A DNA stretch of 59,932 nucleotides from Plantago elongata. Lineage: Eukaryota; Streptophyta; Magnoliopsida; Lamiales; Plantaginaceae. The translations under genes and the position numbers were made by a program. Positions 31,568 to 44,900 of this stretch are shown one piece after another. The notes under the pieces were generated by a model, which was not told the DNA's origin, did not search any database, and saw nothing but the letters and a program-made list of their open reading frames with translations. Numbering within the stretch: position 1 is the first letter of the stretch; every line of letters starts with the position of its first letter. Location: contig JAYMSP010000296.1 of the NCBI GenBank assembly GCA_036897095.1, positions 1 to 59,932 on the forward strand, written 5' to 3'.

Positions 31568-34500
31568 TATATGTTAATATAGCACCGATCTTTATATTAT
31601 CAATGGTTATCTAACGTTGATAATATATTGTTTGTCGTTTCCTTTTAGTCTCTCTATAAATCCCATAATATTATACAATATGTTTTCAATATTATCTTTA
31701 TGGCCGTTTATGAAAAACAATTTGAGCGGCATTGTCTCTTTTTAAATTGAGCTTTTAAAATTTTTTAAATAATGCCACTTAAATTTTATTCTAAATCGTT
31801 TTAAAATTTATAAAAATGAAAATTCAATTCATTTATTATCGATGTGACGGGAGTAGTAATTGTGAATTAAATAATGAGTAAGGTAAGGTAACTATCGATG
31901 TCTCCTCCATTGTTCACGTGTTGAAAAGTTAAGCCCAAATTACTTGACCATACCTGCCGCGCGTAATTTCGTGGGAGTTCCATGGCCAACTAAAATCAAG
32001 AATGGCATGCCTTGATCATATCCGTATTGGATTCAAACATTATCTTTAAGCCTTCGAAGTATTTCTTTGGGGAATTTAATCTCAATCAATTTCCTTACTG
32101 TTTCAGTAAATAAAGAACACTCAATTCTCTCCAACTCTAATTTATACTCAGAAAAGCAATACGTGATTACTTGTAGAAACTATAATTGGGAGTAGAATAC
32201 AATGTATCAAAGTTATCTCATAAATACGCTTGTTAGACATTTTAATGAAATACACTTAAATGTTTTTATCTGAGTGAAATGAGTACGACTATAAAGTAAT
32301 TACAAAAATAACATCGACGGCTAAGAAAGAAAATGTTATTTACAATATTATTTAAATAAATGTGCAATTTTTTTATCAAACAGCCCTGTCCTCCTATGTC
32401 TAAGAAGAATCTCCCCAATTTAGTTAACAAAATAAAATATTGATTAATTTCCAATGTGGAGGGTACATATCTTGAAGAATAAGTTAGAGAAAGAAGTCCA
32501 GAAACTTGTGCTTGATGAATGAGTTGAGCCGACAGATTATAGAGAATCCGAGTCAATGGTGATACTTATCTATAGGTTTGAGTAAACGTAACCTGGATCA
32601 ATTCAAAATGCACTCATCATCTGGCCACTAAATCTGGATTATCCGAGCTGTCATGAGTATTATTAAACCAACCATGCATTAAACATTTAAAATAAAAGCT
32701 TCCAAGTTCCAGCTATTTGCTTACAATCTTAAAATGAAGATAATTATTCTGTATGGACAGTAAGTTAACTTCAAACCTCAATTAACGAAACAACACTAAA
32801 AAATTGAACTAGTAGGTAGAAATGAAAAGGGCTGGTTGACTCACAGTTGTTCAACACTTAATGCTGCAATTCAATGTTCCTACTCCGAAGGGTTATGGTC
32901 CCAAAATTTAATATCCGGAGGTTTTGTCCTGCTCCATGGGCCAATTGTACCCAAACTGATACGAATTAACGACCCACGTGGTCTGTATATTTTGATGTCT
33001 CCTCCATTTATATGTAAGGTTTATGAGACCCGTGGGGAGAGATTGATACTTACGTATCACTATTTTGTATTGGTCCCAGTGTGAGGATATCGCCTTAGGG
33101 TTTTGGCACAGGTTTGACACTGAATGTTCAATCATATGGCATTCACAAGCATCATACCTAAGGCCGCAAGTTTAATTGGTCTTTTTTTGCAATTATACTA
33201 TTTTATTCTGGTATTGAATTTTTTTGGTCAAATGCCTAATCAATTCTGCTAAGTGTCGTAGCTATTCTTCAAGCACTAATCTACCCTCATTAAATAGGGT
33301 AGCTACGGACCATCCTACACTATTATAAGCAAGCCCAGCTAAGGCTCTGTACAGGGATTATCCCGCATAGGGTTCACTGAGTTAAGGGGCTTCATATTTT
33401 TTTATATATATTTCTATTTGATATATATTTGGACGTTAACATTTATTACGTAGATAGTGTTGTCTAGTATACGTCAATAATTTTTTATTAATAGCTCTTT
33501 TCTAAAAATTATGATTTCAAGATTTGTTGGATCCTTTCGTTAACATTGTTTTTCTTTTTCCTTTACTTCTTTCCGTTTCTTTTTAAAATTTTATTCTTCA
33601 TTGTTAACTTCTTATTTTCATTTCACATGTTAAGTGTATTTTTTTACAATAATGCTATGCAAATTAAATAGATCCATAAAAAATATATTTCTTCAGTCAG
33701 TTTTTAAATTTTTGGAACACCTTTAGACCAATAATTTGCTCTTTTTGGTTAACATATTATGTGGCAAAGATAGGTTTAATGTGTGAATCATATTTAAATT
33801 ATTTTAGTTCTACCAAAAATTTAAGTATATCATTTTACTTATATGTTTTTAATATAATATTTACAAGTATTGTTATTATTTTTTTCATTATATGAAGATA
33901 TATACTTGTAACAATTTATATATTTTTTCACATCTTTAGATAGTGTTCTATTTTCATCATTAAAATATGTGTGTGCATGTGCACATTAGTATTCAGGGTT
34001 TAATTTAAATTGTGATACATGGTCCCTTAAATTTATGAGGACCGTGGTCCTGTTTATAGGAAAACACCGTATAAGACAGGACACGACACAACACGACACG
34101 TCCATATAGGTGATGAAAACCTATGATCGTGAAAGGAGTACACTATTTGGAGGAACTTCAATGAACTATGTCGGACAGGTAAATGTTGGCAATGATGCCA
34201 TACTTGACATTTCTATCATTTTGATTGTACTTGATGGTAAATATATTTAGTGTGTAAATTACAAATCAGAGAACTTTTCTCGCACGTCATTACATGATCC
34301 GGACCGCTTCACGTGGGCATGTTTATGCATCCACAAGTGTTTGGCACCAATCTTAGATGTCTCCGTGCATTCAAAACCATAATGCTTAAATTTTAACTCA
34401 ACAGTATTCAATATATGGTTTATCAACTAATGGTAAACCTGATCTATGCAATAATCTTTTTTTATATATACAAGTTATTAGCTTTAACTTAACATCACAC

Positions 34501-34930
34501 CTGTTGAACGAAAAACCAAATTTGGTTTCCACAACCGCTGGGATTAAATGTTTTACGTACAAAATGGTCTCAATATCAGGCACATTACTTATTTCATGAG
34601 CGTAGTTTCGACAGATTTACACGCTCTCATTACATTGTGATTTACCAAGAATAACACAGTGACCATGGAATGTTACAAAACACAACATACCTTCCTTATC
34701 CTATTCACACGATTCTTTGTCTGTGTGGCTGTGTGCACCTTGTTCACTGATACACGCACACTGTTAGCTTATACACGCACGCCATAATCTGGCTCCTGTA
34801 ACAAAAATCCCAGTTCCTGTAACATCCAGCATGCATATATATATAAGAAAATAACATTGAAGCAAGCAACTATTTTGTGGAATTAGGATAATGTTACTTG
34901 CCCATTTGCTGCTAAATCAGTCCTTAGTTA

Positions 34931-37900
34931 TTATCCACGGTGGCAGTCCTCCAACTGTTTTCTTAAACCTTGCAACTCCGCGAAATGCATCTGTAAAGAT
35001 TGGGGAATTATTATTCCCTTTAGGAGGCAGGATTGAACATGATAATAGCAAGAATAATTAGCATTTTAGTTCCCTCCACATATATGCCTTTCATTGTTTA
35101 AAAAACTACCTTTCATTGTTTAAGAACCTACAGAGTCTACCTCAAATTTTAATAGATTCATTACAGAGTAGCTAACAGGCCCAAAAAAAAAAAAGTCCAG
35201 AAACATGCTTGCTTGATAAAGCCGTAAAATATAATATCGGTCTGATATAGTATGCAGAAAGAAACTAAGGTCAGGGCGAGCAAAACCTCTCAAAATGGAA
35301 TTATGGCAAGAAACATATTTTAGTTATCTTATTCTGAGCCTCAAATATGGTTGACAGAATTTGCCAAATTCAATTTATCATAAAGCAAGTTGATAGGCTA
35401 GCTAATAAGTTCCGCTTCGGCCAGCTAATAAACTAATTGTAATTTATAAAATTATTTTGCAAATCAATTTGCTAAATATGATAATTAAAAAAATTATAAG
35501 CTTCATCGACACGCTTATCAGATCAGCCAGACGTTCACATAACATACTTATTACGAAAATAAGTTAGTTGATAAGCTTGTGCTAACTCTACCAATTTTAT
35601 CAAGAAGTATTCTGACAGCAAGCGGGAACAAAAGTTGAAACCTGAGGATGTAATGCAACCGTGACCTATAATTTATCCTTTCACTATATGTCTGTATCTT
35701 CAGCAAGCAACCAAGATTATCTTCTTGCCATATATCACTGATCCTTCATAAGTCTAAAGAGAGAATTTTAGGCAGGGTATTCAGACATTCAGCACAGGTT
35801 TCTAATTGCAACTTGTGAGGGTATCTACGACTTACACAATGAATAGCGCAGATTAGAGTTTAAGAGTCTATTTACTCTATAATGCGAGTATTTTTTTGCA
35901 GCTACCATCATATGGAGTTACTAACGAGCAGGGGTGAGCATGGAACCAATGAGATCCGATTTTTAGATTAACTAGTTATTCGTAGAGTGTATCTAGCAGA
36001 CTGATCCACACGCATTTCCGAGGAAATCGGGTGTGCAAATGAATCACATTCTGGTACATGCGTTCCAGAACGTGAAACTCAGGTACCTGGATACGACCCC
36101 TGCTCTAGCAAGCAATGAAGAAGTGTAGCAAAAATGATTTCAAAATGAGATCAATAAATAAGTTAAAAGAATGATTCTAAATAACAAAAAAATTACAGCA
36201 AAAAATATTTAAGGATTTCAAAATGAGATCAATCTCGTTCATATAAACATCTAATAGAAAGGAAAATATATTTATTTTTTGCAACTTTGAAAAACTCTTT
36301 GTACATTCTTATATATAAATATTTGTAACAAATTAGCATCTCACTTACAAATTAGTGGTTTTATTTAATTATAATAAACAAAGTCTTGGAAGAGATGTAT
36401 TATTGAGGATATGAGAGACAGATTACTGCTTTTAATCATATGTATAATGTTTTAAACAAAATTAATAATGTTTTATGAACAAACATTTTATATCATTTTT
36501 ATGTATGATTGGACCCCTAATATTATTCGCTATAATTGTGATGTTTATCCGTCTCTTTTAGTCTCTCCATCATACAGGCTTGAGAGTTACTCATTATGAT
36601 AATGATCAAATTAAATACTTCTCCCTAATGCATTGCTCCACTTCTCTTATAAACGCAACTTGACCAAATCCACTACTTATTAAAAACCAATAGATCTTTA
36701 AAAAAAAACCACCAGATGCCAACCAGTATAATGAGGTTATATTCTATTCATCTGAAAATCCATTAATTTTAGTTTAGTTCAGATCAATCAAATTTGCTTT
36801 ATGAATTTTATACTACAAATATATCTAATTTGGTTCAGATCACTATGAAGCGAACCGGGTCTAACACCCTATGTTTCAATGTGAACAATGTTATGCGTTA
36901 ATAACCAAATATATGTTGGCTTAAAATGTGTTGAAGCACAAGAGATTATTTACACAGCAGTAATCCATTATTGCATCCAGTCAAGGACGCATCACACAAG
37001 ATAAAGTAGAAAATTTTGGAGTCCAAGCCCCCTCAAATTCATGACACTTGTTGACATACCAAGAGATGCTTGAAAAATAAAAGGATCCTTGATATATAAA
37101 ATGATGCTTGATGAACAAATGTTCGAGGGCCAAGTCATTACTACTAATGAACGAATAACACAGATTTGGGAGCATAACTTATGTCATTTTGTGTCGTGGA
37201 TGAGTATTAATGGAGAAGTAATACCATAAAACCATTATAAAAAATTATTTTAATTATTAAAATTTTCGGATCAGACCAGATCCGGTCCGGTCCGGTCCAA
37301 TATCCATATTTCTAGAAAATATAGATATGAATCCAATCCGATACTTTCTGGTTACTGAATTTCAGATAGATTTCATTCCATATTTATCTGAACACTGCTA
37401 TAAATGAATAATAGTACTTGCAAGTACCTCAGACAAGGAAGTCCACCATCTTTCTGATTTTGATTGAAGTAATTGCCATTGCAGGCCCAAATCATATTCA
37501 AGGGTATTCGACTGAGAGGGATGTGATGTTGAAACTGCATCTCTCTTTAGAGTAGAACGAAAGAATAAAAATTAAAATCTTAATTGATCAACTCAAGACA
37601 TGCAATTTCATTTTGCAAAATATACGAATTTTAAAATAGAAAAAAAGTACATTATCTCTACGTTGCTTCTGAGCCCTGATTCCATCAATGCTAAGATGGC
37701 CGAAAAATAGACCAGAAGGATTGGATTCTTTAATGAAATTACGCCGACCAACAATAGGCCTGTGGAGAACAAAGAGGAAACAGACTATCAATAAAAGTAC
37801 ATTAGTAGATAAGAGGGTTTAACAAAAATTCAGAATACAATTCTCCAGGTACGTCCCATACAAGTACACTGGTGAGTATTGATTGTTGGAGTTTTTTGTT

Positions 37901-40900
37901 CTTTTTTTCTTTTGTACAAGTTCTACTGAAAATAGATTGATGCAGAGCCATAACATGTTTTGGCATAAAGACTTGTACAGGCTGTACAGTATAGTCGAAT
38001 CAAACAAAATGTGAAAAACAAAATCCCTAAGATGTTTAGCAATGTGAATTAGACTATCAAACGACTAGTCTCTCCATTCAACATGGGAAAAGAAAACCTT
38101 TTAGGTCCTATAGCACTATAAATGTATAACCCATTCAATGGATGATGTTTGCAGGGATCAGAAGTTTACCATCCATAGTCAAATGATTATTTATCCGAAC
38201 ACTATTTAACCATGCAACTTGGACTCTCATGGTCCAAATTCTTTCCAAAAATACACCTCCAGTCACCCCGGAAAACGAAAACCTTGTGGTCCTATAACTT
38301 TTTATCCCAGTAAATAGATGATGTTTGCAAGTGGTCAGAAGTTTACCTTCCAGAGTCAACGACAAGACACCCATATTTCAACCGTTGCATAGCATCATCG
38401 GCAGCATCTTTGGATCTGAAAAGTACTAATGCTCGTCCTATAAAACATTGTTTGGAATATCCAATTAAACAGCATACAATCATTTGTATATCACATAAGG
38501 TACAAGAACATGTCATACCAGAATATGGATTCCCAAACAAGGTGCATTGTATCATCTTTGCCTGGACCCTCTGTCCAAATGCATGCCAAATAATATCCTG
38601 ATAGAAAGAAAAGTAACCTGTGAAATCTCTAAGCAAACTGATAGAAGTATTTTTAAATATGCAGCATACATAAATCAACAAAAAAAAAAAAACAGTTATG
38701 TTAACCGTTTTAAAATGATGTAATGTGTGAGAAGTGGATACATTGGTTCTCACGTAAAACCATAGTGAAAACTGAAAAGAAAACCCCCAATAGCTTATCA
38801 GCAACGTAATACTTATACCTCCACTTCTTCAGATGTGAAGGAAGGATCCAAGTTATCCAATAGAACAAGTGTCCCGCTTTTATATGCTGAATGCAATCCT
38901 TCCTCATTCCAATGCTGTGTAGAAGGAAAAAAAGGCACACAAATCATTAGATATGTTACCTGAAAGTGAAATTCTAATAAAAAAAACTGTTTTTCCTAGA
39001 CTGTAGGAAAGGCAAAATTTTATGTACAGCATTAAAGTTAAGCTGAAATTATTCCTTGATAATTATAATTAATTGCATATACATAAAATATAGAATAGTT
39101 GCTTGGACACAATAAGTTGTAAAATTAGGGAAGTAAGTGAATTTATAAAATGTAGCAAAACCAAATGAGCTTAATAAGGGAAAGATCGTCCATGTGTGTG
39201 TGTGTGTGTGTGTGGGTGTGGGTGTGGGTGTGTGTGTGAAATTCATATGAAAAAGAAAAAGGAAATCACATGCATGCATGAGGTAAGATGGCAGAATTGA
39301 GAATTTGAACCCACATCATGTCAAATTGTCAATAAAACATTGGGCTTATATCACTCGACAAAAAAAATAGGGTAAAGAAATGTTAATGTCTCAAGGTGAA
39401 GAAACTGACCTGCAGCTTTAACCATTTGGCTGCATCCTGAAAGAATAAAAAGAACAATAAAAGAGCTGCAGTTTGGGTGTGGCACTTGATATTCAATCTT
39501 TTATGATAAATAGATTCTAGCAGATGAGTTAAAATAGGACAAAAAGATTTCAAGGACCACCAGCCAACAATGTATTAACATACATATTCATATAAGATTA
39601 GATATAAAATTACCAGTGCTCTTTATTTATCTGTCGGTTGAGAGGCAGAGAGTGGGGAGAGTTTAATAGGTTTTAGCAGACATGAAACATAGAACAACAG
39701 ATTTGCCAGGACCGCAAGCTAACAAAATATTTATAACTTTCAATTTACAATCTCACCCAAACAATTATGAAATCTTATTGTAGCTCTCTAAAGAAATGTA
39801 ACGCTGAATACTCACAACCTGGACATTAGCATTTACCAGGTTAATACTTAACAGGTGTTCCTTGAGAAGTGTTTTTACATAAAACAGTAGTATAAACATA
39901 ACCGAGCATTTACCGGAGGTCTTCTTGAGACTTCAACATATTCGTAGTTTCTATTTGGAACTGCATGCCTATTACCAGCTTCTTTTTCAGATGCATTGTT
40001 TCTTTTCGCATCCGAAACCAATCTGGTAGACAGATTGTTCATTTCTGTACGAGAATCCTTAGCATTCATAACTTTCACATTCCCAAAACCTTTAGTTTGT
40101 GTATCAGGCACTGCATCATCTGGAGGACCTTCATCCAGAACCAGCATGATTTGGTACCAAATTAAATGACTGCCCAATTCTCTAACAAAAATCACTTGAA
40201 GATACCTGATGAATTTAAAAGCTTCATTTTCTTCCTTAGATCAGAACCAAATGGCTTCTCGGAGTGGAATTGTGTAGGATACTTTGACTTATTTCCAGTT
40301 ACAGATCCTGCTTTCAGTGAATTGCCCATCTTTCTTAAAGCAGCTGGTTCCTTAAATCCTGCATGTGCAATAGTTACTTCAACCATTCCGCTTATTCATT
40401 AAATCACCAAAAAGAAACGGAAAAAAAAGAAGCCATAGCTGTTAATTTATATGGGCAAGAAGCTGATGCTTTGGGGACACACCGACACAATGCAGCAGCT
40501 GGTACTTTAAAGGGCAACACATTTCAGCTTGAGAAAAAGATGGAAGGAGTAGGACCCTGAGATGGGCCAACAACGGGTATCTACTGGAGATTAGATACCA
40601 TGAACTGGTTCCATATTGACCAGGCTTTTGTTCGTGGCTAATCATAGTAATGCCAAAAAAATCATCTCACTGTCCAATCACGCAACTTTAGCTCTTTTCC
40701 AAAAAGCCAATATTGAGTCTCTGATCCTCACATAAGATTCCAAGGTAGTTGTATAATTATATAATAATAATTTCTATTGTTTCACCCTGGCTACAATAGT
40801 GTGAGGACGAGTGGAGTCACGAGATGAGGATAAGGAGTAGAATCTAGACGACATTAAGGAACAATGGTTGTTTGAGGCTATTATAGAGTAATGTATCTAA

Positions 40901-43435
40901 ACTCAAACAGAGTTTAAGGAATTTAATTAGGATGCTGATGTATAAAATACTAATTTGTTTTTCACTTACACGGCCTATGAAGATTCCATTCACACATATA
41001 AGCAGATTAGTTTAATTCCAGGACTATGAAACTTTGATGCAACAAGTTTTGTATGTAGTCTGCACCTTTTTCTTCTTTAGCCACCTGACCATCTGTCATT
41101 GCTTTGCTTGATGCATATTTCTTGAGTCCATGGTGTACATAAGCGTTTCCATTGCTAGCTCTTGATATTCCTTCTTGTCCAGAAACACCATCAGAATTTC
41201 CATGTGTGTTGCCGTTAAAAAAATGAACCACTGTATTGCAATTAATGATCAAAATAATTAGAGCATCAAAGCAGTTGAAGTGAGAGAAGAAGAAGCCTAA
41301 CCATACCAACATGCACAAGGACAGTCCTACGAAAAGAAATCTTAGTCCTCTGTGCAATTCTTTGCCATATCTCAAAGATAAGTTCATGATCCAATTGTCA
41401 TTAAGTTGCAAACATTTCACCATTAGCTTAATAAAGATAAGGTTTAGCAGAGACCAGCCAGTGCGAAAATATAGACACAAGATTTTAATGCATGTTGCTT
41501 CGAGAAAATTAATGACTAGCTACAATCAAGTTGCTAACACTATCTCTTGGTAGCACTCAGAATGTTATACTTGTATGAGATAACTAATCAAGGAGCATTA
41601 AAGAAAAAACATAATTCATTGTCCTCTCCCATATTGCAATTTAACTACACTAACCTATCACACTATCATCAGAAAAAAAGAAGCTTCAAAGGGAAAAAAA
41701 ATCATGAGGTTGAACATGAAAACAAGACTTGAATCTTAATAGCAATCTGTAATGCTATCAACCTCGTAAACAGTATTATCTGCCCACCTTTCTCCCAAAC
41801 CTCAACATTCTTGACTTGTGATAATGGAAATCCACACCAATATGCACCCAGCTCATACCTCAACATTTCATGTTAATGGCCAAACATATCAAACCAATCT
41901 TTAGAGTGAAAAATTATTGATAAGACCAGAAAATTCACTTGTTTTTCAATCTAAGTAACTCGTCTTTCTTAATAGAAGCCCTATAAACTCTCACGAAAGG
42001 AAAGTACCATTCAATAATGTTTTCTTAGATTATATGATAAATCAGCATTTCATTTTATGGTATAAACTACAGACAATTAATTCGTGTTCCCGGTGTAGAA
42101 AAATGAACGTTACTGAAGCCCCATCTGTCAACTAGAGTTCCACAGCTTCTCAATTAAAGAGCACTCTAGTATTGTTTTTCATTGTCTGAAGTTAAGATCA
42201 ATAATCCAGTAGATGAAACAAATGGTCCTCTGGTTTGTCTTGTGCAGTAAGTTTAAGGATGTAAAGAAACAGACATTATGTTTTAAATACTCCAAGTTCC
42301 TCACCCCACAAGAAATACCAATGCAAAATTATCTTGTAAATTTCAGTGAAGACGTCTTATCTTCAGACACATTGATAGTTTGTTTAGAGCAATGTATTCT
42401 GATCTATTCATTGAAAAGTACCGCCTTCACATGCATTAAATAAAATTTGATGAGAGTTATAGAGATAGAAGAAAATAATTTGATCACATTACTAGAGTTA
42501 AGGCATGACCAAAAATTACAAACTGAAGGTGATGTACTTCAAAACATAGTACTATTAAATAGACAGCTCTACTAATGGTGGTGGGAGAAGTAAGCATGAA
42601 AGATGAAAGTCGTAGGACTTGATTAACCTTCAGTTCTACCAATGAACTCCGGAAACTCGTCTGATATACTCCCCTTTACATCATCATAAGTGCGGTAAAA
42701 TATGTGATCAGCCATCTTCTGTTCTTCTTCCGTTGGTAAACGATTTCTCTTGTCATCCAATAGGCAGACAACATTGCACTTTGCAATGATTGACTCCTAG
42801 TGATCAATAAAACAGATTCATATTATTATCTGACACCACAATTCATATCCTCCACTAGTCCAATGCCATCTCATAGGAGAGTTAAAATGAAATATTTAAA
42901 AACTACAAAAAAGAGTTGGCCCATTTTACGGCTGATGCCTCCTAGATTTAAATATGAACAGTTTACTCTATCTTTTGTGCCATTTTACTTTCCGACCCAA
43001 CAAAAATAATAGTCAAATAAATGAAGGATGTATTACCATATTACCATGCATAACTGGATAACAGACTGGTAACCAACTTACCAATGGAACTTTGGTGGAA
43101 GAGAATTCCCCTTGTCTACATGCCAAGAAAACCTCTCTTTTGTGAAGCTTCACATCTTGTAGAGGGTGATTTATTTCAGATGGACGCAAAAACCAAAGAG
43201 TTTCCACTAACTTTTCATCGCTTGGAGTCTCGCATATTTCTACAAGTTTACCAATGTAAGGCTCTGCTTCCTCGTCAGGAGGTGTAAGGTACACATAATC
43301 ATATAGGGAGTATTCAACACCATCGAATAAAAATGACTTATAATAGACATTCCCCATTCTTCTTCCCCAACTGAACTGAAGATTGTCATCCTGTTTCGGT
43401 TCTTCCTTAGCATTTCCTTTTAAATGTTGTGACAT
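34931..43435 (-). CDS. ASI1: BAH and RRM domain protein, ASI1/IBM2/SG1-like
   Basis: Twelve exons on the minus strand, all in phase: 43435-43082, 42796-42628, 41230-41066, 40358-40206, 40128-39914, 39436-39410, 38914-38819, 38597-38519, 38437-38347, 37759-37651, 37544-37428, 34990-34931; 544 aa. Exon 1 holds the BAH domain (GVEYSLYDYVYL, EPYIGKLVEICE, WFLRPSEI), continuing into AKCNVVCLLDDKRN. After a Lys/Ser-rich middle comes the RRM (GTLVLLDNLDPSFTSEEVE, DIIWHAFG, ALVLFRSKDAADDA, RPIVGRR). The C-terminus has STSHPSQSNTLEYDL and a short helix ending ELQGLRKQLEDCHRG. ASI1/IBM2/SG1 is a nuclear RNA-binding chromatin reader. It allows full-length transcription through heterochromatic introns, for example in IBM1. 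Its own last intron is 2.4 kb. The start is the first ATG after a 5'UTR acceptor at 43447. Confidence 0.9.
34991..37427 (-). other. 2.4-kb last intron of the ASI1-like gene
   Basis: The donor at 37427 (GAG|GTACTT) and acceptor at 34991 (CTTTACAG) join in phase 0. The intron is far longer than the other coding introns and AT-rich. It holds repeat-like pieces: a GGGGTGAGCATGG start near 35931 and a GATCCGGTCCGG tandem tract near 37278-37300. No coding frame of note was found; I could not name an element family. Confidence 0.6.
39193..39238. repeat. (GT)n/(GGTGTG)n microsatellite in an intron
   Basis: Uninterrupted GT units followed by GGGTGT variants in an intron of the ASI1-like gene. It produces a spurious Thr/Pro/His frame on the minus strand. 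Confidence 0.9.
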
Positions 43436-43601
43436 AGTACCAAAACCTTCAAGGATGACAATGCATAAAAGGAACATTCAAGAACACAAATAACTACCAT
43501 CAGTTTAGATCTTAAGAAAACTATATGCTTATAATCACATTAAACATAAGCAGCACGTAAAAGTATAATCAAGTCTTGAACAATACAAATGAAGAGTCTA
43601 T

Positions 43602-43689
43602 AGACAACGAAGCACAACTTGGTAAGACGCTTCTCTTCCAACCAATAGATCGGGGGTTCGAGTCACATTAGTCGTTTTAAAAAAATAAA
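43602..43689 (+). mobile_element. tRNA-derived SINE (or retroposed tRNA-like sequence) with 14-bp target duplication
   Basis: AATGAAGAGTCTAT at 43588-43601 recurs with one mismatch as AATGAATAGTCTAT at 43690-43703. The 88-bp insert contains TTGGTAAGACGC, a degenerate A-box region, and GGGTTCGAGTCAC, a near-perfect Pol III B box, and ends in an A-rich tail. These are the marks of a LINE-mobilised tRNA-derived SINE. It does not fold as a complete tRNA, so it is not called a tRNA gene. Confidence 0.75.
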
Positions 43690-44173
43690 AATGAATAGTC
43701 TATTTCAACTGAGAAGCATATGAATAGCTATACTTGCTCATCATTTATTGCAAATATTACAGAAACAGAAATGCAAAACAGGTAACCAAGTGAAGACTCG
43801 GTAATGAATTCCAGCAATTATCTCTTATGGTAAAACAATATACAAGATCATGTCAATATTGCACCATTCTCCCTGACAGAGAGTAATTAACACCAGCGAA
43901 ACATCAGAAGCACAAATGTTCCAAATCTCAACAACATGGTTTGTAAACTATTCAACCCCTATATTTCTGCTATTTTATACAGAAATGAAGGAAAACCAAA
44001 CGAGCAAACACTAAACATTCGGAAAGAAAACCTTGAAAATCTTAAGTGCCCGTACTTCGGCACATTGAAGTTTGAACATCGGATAAATGCCTACATTTAT
44101 TACTAGGATTTATAAACTCCTAAACTGTTGAGATATAAATGTCTCTCTCAACTATCAGCTCAAATTCCTAATT

Positions 44174-44550
44174 AGTACTCTCTGTTCCATGTATTATACT
44201 AGATTTTTCATCACGCACCATACCACCACACTCAACGAGTAAATATTGAGCAGAAAAAGAAAAACAATTCACAGCCAAACACAAGTACTACTGAAGGAGA
44301 AGACAGATAGTCAAGTTTAGCACAGAAATGGCCTGTAGTACTCTCTGCTCCGTAGATTGTACTCAAGTTTCACCAGGCAACAACACCACCATAGTCCCAA
44401 AGCACAACTCTAAAGAAACAACTGAAAATAAAAAATAGAAAACAAATACAGATCACCTCCAAACAAAGGTACTGAATGAGAGGAAAATGCTACACATATA
44501 TCTCGCTCCGTTTATTGTACTCGATTTTCACCGGAGATACAACACTATAC
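44174..44550. repeat. Three degenerate tandem blocks, ~162-bp period
   Basis: Each block starts with a related motif: AGTACTCTCTGTTCCATG at 44174, AGTACTCTCTGCTCCGTAG at 44337, and ATCTCGCTCCGTTTA near 44499. Each then has TTGTACTC or TTATACTA and a TTTCA(C/T)C stretch. Spacing is about 163 and 161 bp. Confidence 0.7.
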
Positions 44551-44900
44551 CACTAACCCTCATCAATCACCTAAAACATTTAAAAAAAAAAAAAAGAAGA
44601 TGAAAAGGCCTAAAAACACAACATAAATCCACAAAATTCGAATCTCTGCGTGTACAAAACTACAGTAACCAAATCCACAAAAATCGAGAGAGTTTTTTAC
44701 CTTCCTGAAGCTTAAAAGTGAAGCAGAAACAGTAGAGAAGCAAGAAAATCACTGTCCAGCACTTAATGTACGATACTGAAGCAACAAAAAGCAGAAACAA
44801 GGGTTTTGTCAATTTTCGAGAAAGAGGAAAATGTATGCCATTTACGGCAAAACGAAGCTGACGCTTCACACTCTGTGACTTTACCTTGGAAAGTGTTGCT

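Larger units (their letters stand above)
30567..34930. other. Large AT-rich intergenic region
   Basis: No gene supported. It contains a tandem repeat near 30877-30975, a MITE-like element at 31341-31567 and a short ACACGAC-rich tract near 34078-34102. Open frames on both strands at 32836-33135 overlap and resemble nothing known. The last part, about 34140-34930, probably includes the 3'UTR of the BAH/RRM gene on the minus strand. Confidence 0.55.
43447..44700 (-). other. 5'UTR intron of the ASI1-like gene with a SINE and a triplicated block
   Basis: The donor at 44700 (GGAAG|GTAAAA) and acceptor at 43447 (CTTGAAG) bound an intron of about 1.25 kb upstream of the start codon. It carries a tRNA-derived SINE at 43602-43689 and three related blocks starting near 44174, 44337 and 44498. 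The first exon probably runs from 44701 to about 44900. Confidence 0.55.

Noticed and set aside
32836..33135. Overlapping frames on both strands in the large intergenic region
   Set aside because: Neither resembles a known protein, and they overlap each other; probably decayed repeat.
39049..39279. Thr/Pro-rich minus frame
   Set aside because: A translation of the GT microsatellite within an intron.
43602..43689. A genuine tRNA gene
   Set aside because: The B box is good, but there is no complete cloverleaf, and an A-rich tail and target duplication are present, so a SINE fits better.
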